Source: Chimonanthus salicifolius
Taxonomy: Eukaryota > Streptophyta > Magnoliopsida > Laurales > Calycanthaceae
Length of the DNA: 64,000 nucleotides
Direction: 5' to 3'
Assembly: GCA_013350335.1 (NCBI GenBank)
Contig: CM023538.1
Location: 49,004,695 to 49,068,694 of the forward strand
A model generated the notes under the pieces. The model saw nothing but the letters and a program-made list of their open reading frames with translations, ran no database searches and was not told the origin of the DNA. Below, one piece after another: positions 41,207-52,900 of the stretch; position 1 is the stretch's first letter; the number at the start of each line of letters is the position of its first letter. The position numbers were made by a program, and so were the translations under genes.

Positions 41207-43044
41207 GGGGTTCGGCCATACACCATGGTTTACCATTTTTCATACGTATTTACAAAAATGCCACTGTTGATAATCCTAGTCCCTTTTCTTTGCTTAGGTT
41301 CGAAGTCATCCATTCATGCTTCCAAAGTACATAATCCCATAAAATAATTCATGGGGTTCGGCCATACACCATGGCCGAACCCAATGTCCAATATTCACTC
41401 ATATTTACCAAAATGCCATTGGTTTCCTCTTTCTTTTAAATCTTCCATAATTAGACCTTAAGAATTTCTCTAACCATATAAGTCCATCAAACACAACTCA
41501 TGGGGTTCGGCCATACATCATGGCCGAACCCATGGTTCTCCACTTTGATGTTTAAATACATTTTTGCCATTCCTTCCTCCATCAATTCATATCATACATT
41601 GTACCTTTTATTTTATTTTAAAACTACACATAACCTAACTCATAATATAGGTTCATAATCTGATTCATAAGTCAGCCCTTAAACCATTAATTAAACATGT
41701 CATTAATCCCTTAATTTGGACCATGGGGTTCGGCCATACACCATGGCCGAACCCTATGGTGTATACTTTCCAATTTAACTCCACCTTTCTATAATTGGAA
41801 GGTCTCCAAATTTAGATTTCACCTTCCAAGAATAGAACTTCCCTTTATTAATCTCCCCTTCTATTATTAGAAGGTTTCCCTATTTAACTTACCAAAATAT
41901 CAACCTCCTTCCATAAATGGAAAGTTTTCTAAAAATAACTCTACCTTCCATTTTTAACCTAAGGTCCACATTTAGAAGGTTTCTTAATTAAACAGCAACC
42001 CACCTATGATTGAATATCATATTCCATAATTAACAAGGTTTCCAAAAACTAAACCTTAGTGGGGTTCGGCCATACCTATGGCCGAACCTCACTCATGGCA
42101 TCCAATCCATTCATTTAAATTAGTTCCCTAATCAAGCCTTACCTTCCATTCTTGGGATGATTTCCGTAAATAATCTTTATGGTCTTTAAGTAGATATTTT
42201 CTAATTTTAATATCCACTTCCAAGAATAGAAACTTTCCTAATAAGCAACCTCCTTTCCATATTTGGAAACACCTTCCAAAATTAGATTGCTTTTCCATAA
42301 TTAACAACTCTTTCCATATTTGGGTACTTCCTTAATTAGACATACTTAATTAAACAACTTCCTTCCATAAATTGAAAGTTTCCAAATTTAGTAGAACACC
42401 TTCCAAAATCGGGTGATTTCCAATTTAGCAAACCCTTTCCTTAATTAGAAGGTTTTCCATTTTAATCTCCATTCAAAATTAACCTCATGGGGTTCGGCCA
42501 TACACCTTGGCCGAACCCTATGGTTCATGATCTTAGCCATTGATTTAGATCCAATCACAACCGATCATCAATTCCATAAAAAGTTTGGTGGGGTTCGGCC
42601 ATACACCATGGCCGAACCTCACCTCTTCCTTTTATTATTTTAGATCCAATAATTTAGCCATCTAGAAATCATGGTTCAGCCATACCAAGGCCGACCCACA
42701 AGTCCATCCAATTTTTTCTTTAAAAATTATCAAACTCTTCCATGGATTTTCATCATTCAAATTTGTTAATCTAGACCACAAATCCGCATGGTTTTTATCA
42801 TTCAAACCATCATGAAATAACCATGATTTTCCATGATCCAAAATCTAAGAACATAAACCCAGTGAATGAATCAAAAACACATCATGGTTTTTCAATCTTA
42901 AAAACCCATAATTAATCAAATCTTTCCATGGGGTTTGGCCATGTACTATAGCCGAACCCTATGGTTCTTTCTTCTCTTTTTAAACCATTAGCCCATCTCC
43001 AATTTTTATCCATGGGGTTCGGCCAACCATCATGGCCGAACCCT
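41207..43044. repeat. Dispersed hairpin units, about ten copies, in solo LTR 2
   Basis: Core GGGTTCGGCCAT, loop ACACC, ATGGCCGAACCC. Perfect 12-bp stems at 41354-41382 and 41726-41754. Others start near 41207 (right arm lost), 41503, 42061, 42490, 42591, 42673 (degenerate), 42931 (degenerate) and 43016. Spacing is irregular (roughly 80-430 bp), and the DNA between copies is not repeated, so this is not a tandem satellite. Confidence 0.9.
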
Positions 43045-45520
43045 ATGGTTCTTTTGATTTCATAAATCAAATTATAACATTAACCACTTGGATACTAACC
43101 TCTTCCTTGCTCTTCTAATCTTTCTCCCTTCTTTTTATTTTTTTCCTCCAAACAAGAACACCTTCTTGTTGCTGCCTTCTTCTTGTGTGTTGCTGTGTAT
43201 GAGCCTTGAGAGATTGAGAGAGAGATGGGTTTGTAAAAACCGTGCACCCCTTTGGGTCTCTCCTTTTATTAGCTCTCCTTAATCCCATACTTAGAAATTA
43301 TTAAGATGGGCAACCCTTGGCCTTGTACCCCTTGCCATAGATGGCAATGCCGTGTGGCCTTGTTTCACTTACCCATGGCTGACTTCTCCTTCTTAACTTA
43401 AAACGTTCCCTTATTCCATTTATTTATTTAAACTAGATAGTCTCCTTGATTACTATATTATGCACATAACATATATATTTTATATCTAAATTTCGGCCAT
43501 GCATAATCTCATTTGATTCTTGAATATTTTCTTAGGATATGTAAATCCAATTTAATTAAGAAAGTCCCTCTTCAAATATTCTAGCATATCATTTGTGGAT
43601 TTAAAATCCCACATATCTTTCATGCGCATAATGTATGGATTTCACATTCAAATTTCGGCCATAATATCTTTTATCCAAAATTGGATATGATTCATCACTA
43701 ATTTAATCCAACCCATTTAAATTTTAATAAAACCAATGCCACCATTGGTTGGGTCCTAATTGGGTCATGGCCCAATTCCTTATCCATATAAGATTTAATT
43801 CTAAAACTCACAATTAAAATTGAATAAATATTAAACTGAAAACCCGAGGTGTTACAGTTGATGGCTTGTATGTGGCAGAAAGAATTTATCTGTGAGTGAA
43901 ACCATACACAGCAAATAGAGGAAAAACCATTGAAAAAGAAGGAGAATCAGTCCAACATACAAGCCAGCTGTCCCATGCAGACAAAAGAAATAAGGTGAAA
44001 AATAGAAGAAGGTAATTGTCGAGAATAAGACTGGCTGAAGGTGGAAGAGATAATGAGCAGAAAAGAATAGAAAGGAAAGAGATAAAAATAGGAAGGATGA
44101 GAATGGAAGGAGCCGTGCAAACAGAGAAAGCATGGACCAGCCGACTGAATAGAGAAAAAAGAGGAAAAAAGAAGAAGTTGCTGTGGAGAGTGAAGTCGGC
44201 CAACAGGTGTTCGACTGAGTTGGGGAATGGGACCCATCTAGCCTTGCTTATTTTACGACCTCCAAACACTATATAAAGGGGCTTTGGACTATAGAAAGAA
44301 TCAAACCTGAGCATTGATTTTTTGGAGTTTTGGAAAATTTTGGGTTTTAACGTTAGTGCTTTTATTTTATTATTTTGTAATTATTATTTTTATTTTAATT
44401 CATGTCTTGTAATTTAGTTCAATTAATAAAATTAGAACTTCTTTATCTCTTTATCTTTATTTTCTTAAATTCAATGTCAATGTGATTAAATTCAATTATA
44501 AATTTAAAAATCCATGAATCTCTTTGTTTTGATTTTATTTAAATCCCAAATTCCATACATTGTAATTCTTAATTCTAAATTTTTAATTAATAATTGAAAG
44601 GCAGAAAAACCCTTAGAAATATGGTTTTCCACTTATTTATTTTTGTATGATGAAAATTTAATTTTATTTAATTCTTTTTATGGATTTATGTGAGAGATTA
44701 TTCTAAGTTGTTCAATGAAAGCAGAAAAATATTTTAGACTGAAGAAAACTTGATTTTTTCAGTTTAAGGCTCTTTTTAAGAGCAGAAAAACTTTAGATTC
44801 GAAATTGCAAGTTGAAATTCTATTTACCTTAATGCCGGATTTGAATTTTCTTATTTTAATTGATTTCATAAATTTCATAATGAGGATTTTAATAGATGAA
44901 GAATTTGAGTGCATGATAAATAATAAATGTGAGCTCCGTATTCTATACCTTGATATTATTTTTAAGATATGGACAATAAAGCCTCCATAATTCTTTGATC
45001 CAGTTCCACTGTAAATATGTACAGAGGTAATTTAGGCGTCTTTAATTTTATTTTTTGTTTATAAATCCAAACTTTTGAAATTGATGAACTAGGTTAGAAA
45101 TAATTTAATTGCATCTTAATTTTGTATTTTAAATTAGATTAAGATTGTTTATATTTTTAGATTAAATCCACCATCTTAATTAAAATTAGTTAAATTATTA
45201 GATTCTATATTTAAGTCTAAAATATATCTAAATTGAAACTAAAATTCATAGGTTAGAGAAATAATTTCATATTTATGATTTATCTCCATATTTCTTAAAG
45301 TTCTTAAAATACGTAATTCAATGGTGTATTTTCATGGATATATTTTCTTAAGTTCCAATGAGTTCGACCTTGCACTTAATCGCTATACTATCTAAATGGT
45401 TCGTAGGCTTGCGAGTTATAAATTTAAAATTTGCACAACATTACACTCGCCCAGAAAGAACGCTCTAATTGAAGGCCTTCATCTAGCAAACACGGTAAAA
45501 CAAGTTGGATGCTAATGAGG

Positions 45521-45672
45521 TGGGAAAGCACTTTATTATTACCAAACTTTGCAAGAGAAGAGTGGCCAAGATTGAGTTAATGGAGTCCATGTAATGACGT
45601 GGGAAAGCACTTTATCATTACCAAACTTTGCAAGAGAAGAGTGCCCAAGATTGAGTTAACGGAGTCCATGAA
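45521..45672. repeat. 79-bp tandem duplication
   Basis: GGGAAAGCACTTTAT-ATTACC through GAGTCCATG occurs at 45521 and 45600 with three or four changes. A minus-strand frame of about 60 codons crosses it (45577-45760) with no recognisable domain. Confidence 0.85.
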
Positions 45673-46009
45673 GATTACTCCTAAGAAGTCATCTCCACCA
45701 CTCCTCTGATACTGGATCAGAGCATAATTCTTCGTAGTGACATGCTGCTGGTCCAAGCTCATCATATCAGGGGACTTTGGAGGGATAATTGCTTGTGGTG
45801 GAAAGTACCATGAAGTAGAAAAATCTCCCTTCACATATTTTTTTTTTTTTTTTTGAGCAATCACAGAAAATTTTCATTAAAAGAAAGAAGGGGAAAGAAA
45901 AGAAGAGTAACAAGGTCTACAAGAATTAGACCAAAAGATGAAAGAAAAGATAAAAACCAAAGAAAGATAAAAAGATAAATGAGGGAGAAATCAAAGAAAG
46001 AAGATGCCT

Positions 46010-46400
46010 TCACAATGATTGTCAACTCCCAATTTTGCGAAGTAATTTGTAACTCCATTATCCGAACGGTCAATCTTGTTAAAAGAAACATCCAACTCTT
46101 TTGCCAATTCTTTCACCTCTCTGACAATACCAACCAATCGCCACGGTGGTCTTCTTAATCCCTCCTACCATTTGATTGTGTTAGCTGAATCTCCTTCAAT
46201 GACCAAATTTCCTTGTCCAAAATTCTTCCAAATGGTTAAAGCTCTCCAAATACTCAGGATTTGCACCTTGTTTGATTCTATGATGCCCACTGATTCATTG
46301 AACATTATAGAAGATACTCCCATGTGATTTTGAAGCACACTACCAATCCCCGAAGGACCCGGTTTTCCCCTTGACGCTCCATCAACATTGAATTTCTAAA
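46010..46400 (-). pseudogene. LINE RNase H-like domain
   Basis: Minus-strand translation gives KFNVDGASRGKPGPSGIGSV, FNESVGIIESNKVQI and LVIEGDSANTI. The D...E...D arrangement and the spacing match plant LINE-encoded RNase H. It is not visible as one long frame. Confidence 0.75.
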
Positions 46401-46570
46401 AGCCCAATGGTGGAGGCATCCATTTCTCCGCTGACTTTGTCTTTTTCCTTTGCACATTCATACTCACATCCCAAGAAAGAATTTGATCATTAAGTGTAGT
46501 ACCTTTGAAAATGGGATCTGCCAACATCCAACTGAACCAATTCCACTTGGCTTTCTAGAAGAGGTCGTTC

Positions 46571-47155
46571 TCAGAAGAGGGTAAAACCTGCAAAGAGTCT
46601 TGCATTCCTTTCCTTCCACAAGGTCCAAAAAATGGCCGCCGAAAGCATGTTCCAAGCATATCTCATCCTGGGTTTAAGGTAAGGGAGGGGGGGGGGGGGG
46701 GGTACCAAGCTACAATAGATTGAGAACAAGAGTATGGAAAGACCCAAGGAACCAAAGAAGTTAATGAATTTCGTCCACAGGTTGAAAGCAACTTTGCAAT
46801 TTACAAAAAGATGATTAGTATCCTCAACCGAAGAATCACAAAGAAGACAACCGAAATTATCCTCAAGTCTGAGCAAGCCTCTCCTTCTTAGTTCAACTCT
46901 CGTAAGAATCTTTTCCTTTAGGACGCACCAAACAAAAAATTGAACTCTAGGAGGAGCCGCCCCCACCCACATTGGATTAGTGATCACACCACCATTAGAA
47001 GGCTGGTTTTGGGTAAGATGCAAGAGTGCTTTGACATAAAAGTTACCGGAGGAATCTCCAGACCAAATCATTTCATCCATATCTGACAACAAGAGTGGAA
47101 ACTCCATCAGGAGGGTTAAGAGATTGTTGAGCCTATCCTCTTCAAATGATCTCAA
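46571..47155 (-). pseudogene. LINE zinc-binding domain (zf-RVT)
   Basis: The frame has GNFYVKALLHL, PPRVQFFVWCVLKEKILT, and CLLCDSSVEDTNHLFVNCKVAFNLW with the C-x2-C...H...C pattern of the plant LINE zf-RVT domain. Confidence 0.85.
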
Positions 47156-47653
47156 ATTTCTTCAAAAATCAAATTTCCAAGAGATACGACCATTCACTAG
47201 TTGAACAAAATCTTGAACCAAAGCATCAGCATTCCCCGTTATTCTGAACAATCTTAGAAAAGATACTTTGAGAGAGGTGTCTCCTAACCAAAGGTCTTTT
47301 CAAAAGCGAACTCTATCACCTTTTCCAACCAAGAATCTGATATGCCGATTGAAGATGTTACCCACCATGTCTTCGCCACCACTAAGAAGCCACCAAGCTT
47401 TAACAATTGGAGAACCATGACTTTTGACTTTGTCACTCAAAAACCACCCTCCAATGCCATTAACACCATATCTAGCAGATAAGACCTTGACCCATAGAGC
47501 ATCCTTCTCTTTGCCTAATCGCCAAGCCCATTTGTATAATAAGGCTTGATTTTTTAAAATAATAGGCATAAGACCCAACCCACCATTGCTTTTAGGTTTC
47601 ACCAGTTCCTGTCAAACAACTAAATGTATTTTCCTTTTTGACTCTTTATCACC

Positions 47654-48420
47654 TCATAAAAATTTCCTGAAAAGATGATCCAGCTTCTCTGCAACTCCTT
47701 TAGGGATTTTGAAAAAAGAGAGGTAGTCAGTTGGTAAATTTTGGAGTACTACTTTGATGAGAGTAACCCTGCCACCTAAAGATAGGAATTTCCTGCCCCA
47801 ACCCTCCAATCTTCTCTCCACTCTTTCAATTACTGAAGTCCAAAATCTTTTTAGTCTAGGATTTCCCCCAACTGGTAATCTCAAATAGATAAAAGGAAGT
47901 TTTCCCAACCCACATCCAATGTAATCAGCATACTCCATAAGGCGGCCCGCTTCCACATTAATACCAAAGATAGAGCTTTTTGCTAGATTAATCCTGAGAC
48001 CCGAGACCATTTCAAAGCATCTGAGAATGGCTTTGAACCCACAAGTTCCTTCATAGAGGGGTCACAGAAAAATAAAGTATCATCTGCAAATTGCAAATGT
48101 GTAATTGCGGGACCAATGGGAGCCAATGAGAAGCCTTCCACTATACCCATTTCCTTCGTTTTATCTACTAGTTTGTTCAAACTTTCCCCAACAAGAGTGA
48201 AGATAAATGGAGATAAGGGGTCACCTTGTCTTAAACCTCTATTTGCCTGTATCGGAGTAATTGGAGAGCCATTCACAAGGATAGAGTAAGATGTATCTTC
48301 AATGCATTCTCTCATCCATTTGTACGAGATGATTCCGAAGCCCATCCTCTGAAATAGATAGTCAACAAAAGTCCAATCTACTTAGTCATACATTTTTTCT
48401 AAGTCAATTTTGAATAAAAT
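47654..48420 (-). pseudogene. LINE reverse transcriptase domain
   Basis: Includes KIDLEKMYD-stop-VDW (stop where Lys/Ala is usual), GLRQGDPLSPFIFTLVGESL, the catalytic THLQFADDTLFF and GLRINLAKSSIFGIN, then LPFIYLRLPVGGNPR and RLEGWGRKFLSLGGRVTLIK. These are the conserved plant L1 blocks in order. One frameshift lies at about 48000. Confidence 0.9.
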
Positions 48421-49728
48421 TGTAATACCTTGCCCCAAATTAGGCGTGTTTTAGCTTAATATTCCTGTTTAACCGGTTAATCTCGAGGATTACGGTTAGG
48501 GCTTTGAGGAAAGCCCAAGTGTGGCCCAATCCGAGCTCGTGAGCTCAGTGATCCAGCTCATCTGGCTGGAGGGGCATTTTGGTAATTTACCGCTTGTTGT
48601 GTTTATTTTATAAATTTTGTTGATGTGTGATTATTATTGGTTGATAATGGTTTCCTTAATAAAGGATTTGCATTTCTGATATTAAAATGAATTTATTTTT
48701 AGAAAATGGTATTTAAAATCCGCCCATCAAAACCCCGAAAGGGAGTTTTAATTATTTTAAATAATTTCGGAAAAGAGATAAATCTTGAAAATGGTATTTT
48801 GTGTTATACCCTTTTATGAATGGTCTAGTTATTCCATTTCACCCCAAAATGAGATTTCTAAAATGACTTATTTAAATTTTGTTTATTTAAGTAAATATTG
48901 GTAAATTATGGTTTTTATTTAAATAAATGGTTTTAATGGGAGTTAAATTCCAAATTTTTTAAGGTGATTAAGGTTTTAAAAACCCAGCCAATCTGTAAGG
49001 TTGGATTAAGATTTTAAGTTTTTAAAATCATGATTTCAGTTAAAAATCCAGTTTTTATTAAAAGAGGGACTAAAATGCAAAATGGAAACTGTTGGAGGGT
49101 TAATCTGCAACCAAACAGAAAACCTGCTGGTTTACTGTTGCAAGCGTAAGCAGGCGCTGCATGCGGCTGCATGCAGTGGCTGCCCGGCCCAGTTTTTCCT
49201 GCCAATTTTCTATAAATTGGCCATTGGTTCAGCTTGATCAACTCCCGATTTCCTATCCTTCTCTTCTCCCTCTCTGCTCTCTGTGAAATCAGCCAGACTT
49301 AGCTTACCCTTAGCCTCTGTTCTTACCAGTTTTTCTGTCACCGTAAGCTTGGAAGGGAAAAGTTTTCAAAAATCCAGATTTCAGCCTAGGAACCTCAGTG
49401 AAGGTATCCTTTGCATTCCACTTTCATTTTTAATCAGTTTAGAATCAAGAAAATCAGATTTTGGCCCAGTTTTGATTGAGAAAAACCAGTTTTAAATCTA
49501 AGGAAAAACCATGGGTTTCATGTACCCGTGAGGATTTATTGTTAAAATCTGTTGGCCCAGTGAGCTTTAAGGCTCCAAACCATTCCCTATGGAAAGAGGA
49601 CTCCCAGAGGAGTCCATCAGACCGGCTGGATGTGAAAACAGAGTCCGGAAAACCCTCTGTTTCCGGATTCGTATTTTACTGTGTAATGGTCGTCACTGTC
49701 TGCTAGTGCAAACAATGGAGGAAAACGA

Positions 49729-49977
49729 CTCTCGGACGGTCCGAACCTTCGGACTGTCCGAGAGCTGACCCTCGGACGTTCCGAGCTTCACCCGAAGCCC
49801 AGTTATGCCCAAGGCAGGCCAGACCCCTTCGGACGAACCGAGTCGAGCTCAGAAGGACCGAACCCACTCGGACGTTCCAAACCCAGACTTCGGATGTTCC
49901 GAGGACCCAGACCCACCGAGACTTATTTTCCTCTGTTTTTCAGTTCGGAAGGACTTCGAATGACCCGAGACCCGATC
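49729..49977. repeat. CpG-rich TCGGAC/GTCCGA palindrome cluster
   Basis: At least ten TCGGAC, TTCCGA or GTCCGA half-sites. The best is a 17-bp inverted pair CTCTCGGACGGTCCGAA / TTCGGACTGTCCGAGAG at 49729-49745 and 49748-49764 with one mismatch. The cluster continues after the insertion, to about 53525. Confidence 0.85.
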
Positions 49978-52900
49978 TGTAACACCCCGCCCTTTTCACT
50001 CTAATTTTCAGAGTTTATTTTTTATTTTTTAAATATAATAATCATGTGATCGGGGCGGAGTGTCACGACGCGAGTTAAGTTCGGATCTCTAAATCCGACC
50101 CTTAACTGGCCAAGCCCATGTGCGTATGAACTAAGTCCATAAAACTGATCCGCACATGGTACAAATACAACTTGTGGAATTAACATAGTCTTAAACTAAC
50201 TGAGGTTATAATAGATCCTAAGACTAATCCATTTTTAACTTAAGATAGCAAAGTACAAGATTTATTTTCCAAAATTACCAAATAAGTTTAGTCTACCATT
50301 CATTCCAAACCATCCAAAATAAAGCAAACCATAGCATCTGCCTAACTACTTATTACATGCCAACACATCTAATTACCAAATTACATTGTCCGAATAAATC
50401 AAATAACAAGTCCATAAATAGTCCATTCATAGTTTATTCCAAATCATTCAAACCGTCCAAGTTTCCTTGCTTGGTCCCCTTCTCGATCCTCAATCTTTGA
50501 CTTTCCTGCGTCATCCACTAAGGATATAGATAGGGCGTTAGATCAACGCGCCCAGTAGTGTTTCCGAATAGGGCTACCACATGGTTAGTCGAAAACATGC
50601 AAATAGTATAATAATAATACAAGTGTGACAAAATTCTATAAAAACATGCTATGTATGAAATGAACATGTAATGAGTCTCACCCATCACCATTCAACGTAG
50701 TCATCACTTGACGGGATTCTCATCGTCAAGGTAACCCACAGTGGTCTTTCGGACGCTCCAACGGAGTGTGGCCTCCGGATTCCTCCTGATGGAATTCTCA
50801 TCATCAGGGTACCCCACAGTGGTCTTTCGGACGCCCCGACGGAGTGTGGCCTCCGGTTACAACACCATTATCCCATGGGATGCATGAGATGTCTATGCAA
50901 ACATTACATTTAGAAATATAAATTTACATTCACCAAAACTTATCAAAATCAACTTAAAACAGTAAATAGGAGTGTGGTTACAATAAAGGTAGGAAACCTA
51001 CACTAGATTACTTTGTTTGACCCTTCCTTTGAGCCGTCTTCCAATCACAGCTTGTACACCATTCTAGAAATCCAAATACCCTATGTACATAGCAGTAAGT
51101 TAATCATTTGACCATATGATTCTAATTTGATCTAAATTCTAAAAATCCACTTTGTGGGGTTCGGCCATACCCCATGGCCGAACCTCACCCATTTAAAACT
51201 TTGGTCTCTTTTTATTTTACTCCATAAACATTCAAACAACCAAATCCTCCAAATAAACCTTGGTAGGGTTCGGCCATACTTCATGGCCGAACCTTACCAC
51301 CTTGGGTTTTGGCGCATATGTCCATTCTTTTGATCCTTTCATCTTTTCATCCATATTTACAATAACACCACTATACTACCCTTTGCTTAATTTTTCCTTA
51401 GAAAATAAAGTCTATCACCAAACCACCTTAGTGGGGTTCTGCCATACAACATCGCCGAACCTCACTATTTACTTTGGTCATTTAAACCCTTTATTCATAT
51501 ATCTTATTTGCCCAAATTCATCATGAACAAATCATCAAATCCATCAAATGACAATTGGTGGGGTTCGTCCACACAACATGGCCGAACCTCACCCTATAGA
51601 TTTTAACCCCATGTTCCATCATCTTTCATGTTTAATCACCTTAATACTAGGTCCATAATTGACATATGTAATTCCGAAAATCATAAGCATAAAACATTCA
51701 TTATCATAATCCAAATATCCCACAAAACAGTCCATGGGCTATGGTTCTCTTAATGAAAACCCACCAATATTTATCTATGATATTAATCAGCAAATTAACA
51801 TAACATAAACATGGTTTAGCCATGTCATATCTACTCCAAAACAGTAAGCTTAACTCCATATAAAAATATTTTAAAAGCCCCACGTCAAAATATGGATTTT
51901 TGTCTTTCAAACACCATAGAATTCACCAAATTTTCTCATGGGGTTCGGCCATCCAAAAAGCCGAACCCTATGGTCCATATTTTACCACTTTTAAACATCA
52001 CATTCCTATATTTAAACCATTGATGGATCTGGCCATACAATGGCCAGATCTCATTTTCTTAACCAATCTATTAAATAAGGGTTCAAAATGCACTTACGAA
52101 TACCGCGTCTTCGTCGGTTCTTTTGACTCCTTTCTTGACCCTTTATTTCCTTGACCTCTGCTTCTCTTTTACTGTTCTTTGGGCTGAGACTGATCTTGTT
52201 GCTGTCATTGAAATGATTCGGCTAAGGTATGGATTAGAGAAAGAGATAGAATATTGGCTTGAATGGAAAACCTTGATGCCAACTCCTTTGCTCAATGTGT
52301 GCTTTTGCCTTGATGAAATAAATCAATCAAGGACTGATTTCATATCAGTATCCAGCTGTTGTTCTTGATCTTAGAGAGATGATAACAGTCCAAGAAAGAG
52401 AGAGATAGAGAGAGTAAAATGAGAGCCCTTTGTTTAACCAAAACCAGCCCAAGGTTAACCTTGTGTAACTCACCTCACCTTAATCAAAGTTCTTTATGTT
52501 ACTTGGGGGTTTCATCTAAGAAATGAAACACCCCAAGCAACCAACGTCTCCCATGCAAAGTCTTGAGTAACCCCCACAAACCCCATTCATCTTCCATCTT
52601 GAAGTTTCAACCAAAATGTGAAACACCCATGAGCCCCAACGGCATGTATGGGTTTGAAATCTATAACCACCATTCCCCATTTACTTAACCATTGTGGGGG
52701 TTTCATCCATGACATGAAACTCCCCCCATCCAACGGTTTTGTATTGTATTTGAGTACGAAACCATTCAGCTCCCTTTGACCCTCTTTAACGTCCATGTGA
52801 GAGTTTCATTTTTCAAATAAAACTCCCCCCCTTCAAGTGTGAACACATCTTGTAACTCCATAAAACGGTATCTTTCATTTATTTCCTATCTTGGGGTTTC

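Larger units (their letters stand above)
39985..43856 (-). mobile_element. Solo LTR 2, 3.87 kb, TSD GTTGA
   Basis: Starts TGTAACGCCCCGCCC and ends CGAGGTGTTACA, so the two ends form inverted TGTAAC(G)CC / GG(T)GTTACA termini. A perfect duplication GTTGA lies at 39980-39984 and 43857-43861. The left half has a conserved block order shared with solo LTR 3 (GTCACGACGCGAG, TTAACTGGCCAA, GGGCGTTAG...AACGCGCCCAGTAG). The right half carries about ten hairpin units. No internal region, PBS or pol is present, as expected after LTR-LTR recombination. The minus orientation is inferred from terminal similarity. Confidence 0.85.
39178..45440 (+). mobile_element. AT-rich LTR-like segment split by solo LTR 2
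   Basis: Joining 39178-39984 to 43862-45440 gives about 2.4 kb with no coding domain. It has an AT-rich start, a purine-rich middle (39390-44260), a strong TATA box CTATATAAAGG at 44269-44279, then an AT-rich tail. The tail ends with TTCGACCTTGCAC, GGCTTGCGAGTTATAAATTT and TTTGCACAACA, resembling the 3' ends of large plant gypsy/LARD LTRs. TACAC at 39166-39170 and 45442-45446 could be the target duplication, but the ends would then not be TG/CA. Tentative. Confidence 0.35.
45838..48420 (-). mobile_element. LINE (L1-type) 3' half, cut by the chromovirus
   Basis: The T-run at 45838-45854 is the poly(A) tail in minus sense. Coding order on the minus strand: RT (48420-47654), RT C-terminal extension (47602-47300), zinc-binding RT-associated domain (47155-46571), RNase H-like (46400-46010), then tail. 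The 5' part of RT is missing because the chromovirus LTR starts at 48421; the remainder should lie beyond the window. Frameshifts and a 16-base G-run at 46687-46702 show it is dead. Confidence 0.9.

Noticed and set aside
41207..43044. CRISPR-like array suggested by regularly recurring palindromic repeats
   Set aside because: Spacing is irregular, spacers are not uniform in length, no cas genes exist, and the context is a plant LTR.
43852..44314. Three hydrophobic frames (Phe/Leu/Ser) on the minus strand
   Set aside because: Translation of the purine-rich LTR-like leader; the different frames look equally protein-like, which argues for composition only.
49283..49706. Two plus-strand frames duplicated exactly at 61343-61766
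   Set aside because: They lie in the chromovirus LTR. Exact duplication reflects the homogenised LTR tract, not coding constraint.
51260..51910. Small frames in solo LTR 3, duplicated at 63320-63970
   Set aside because: They run through hairpin units and AT-rich DNA; no domain.
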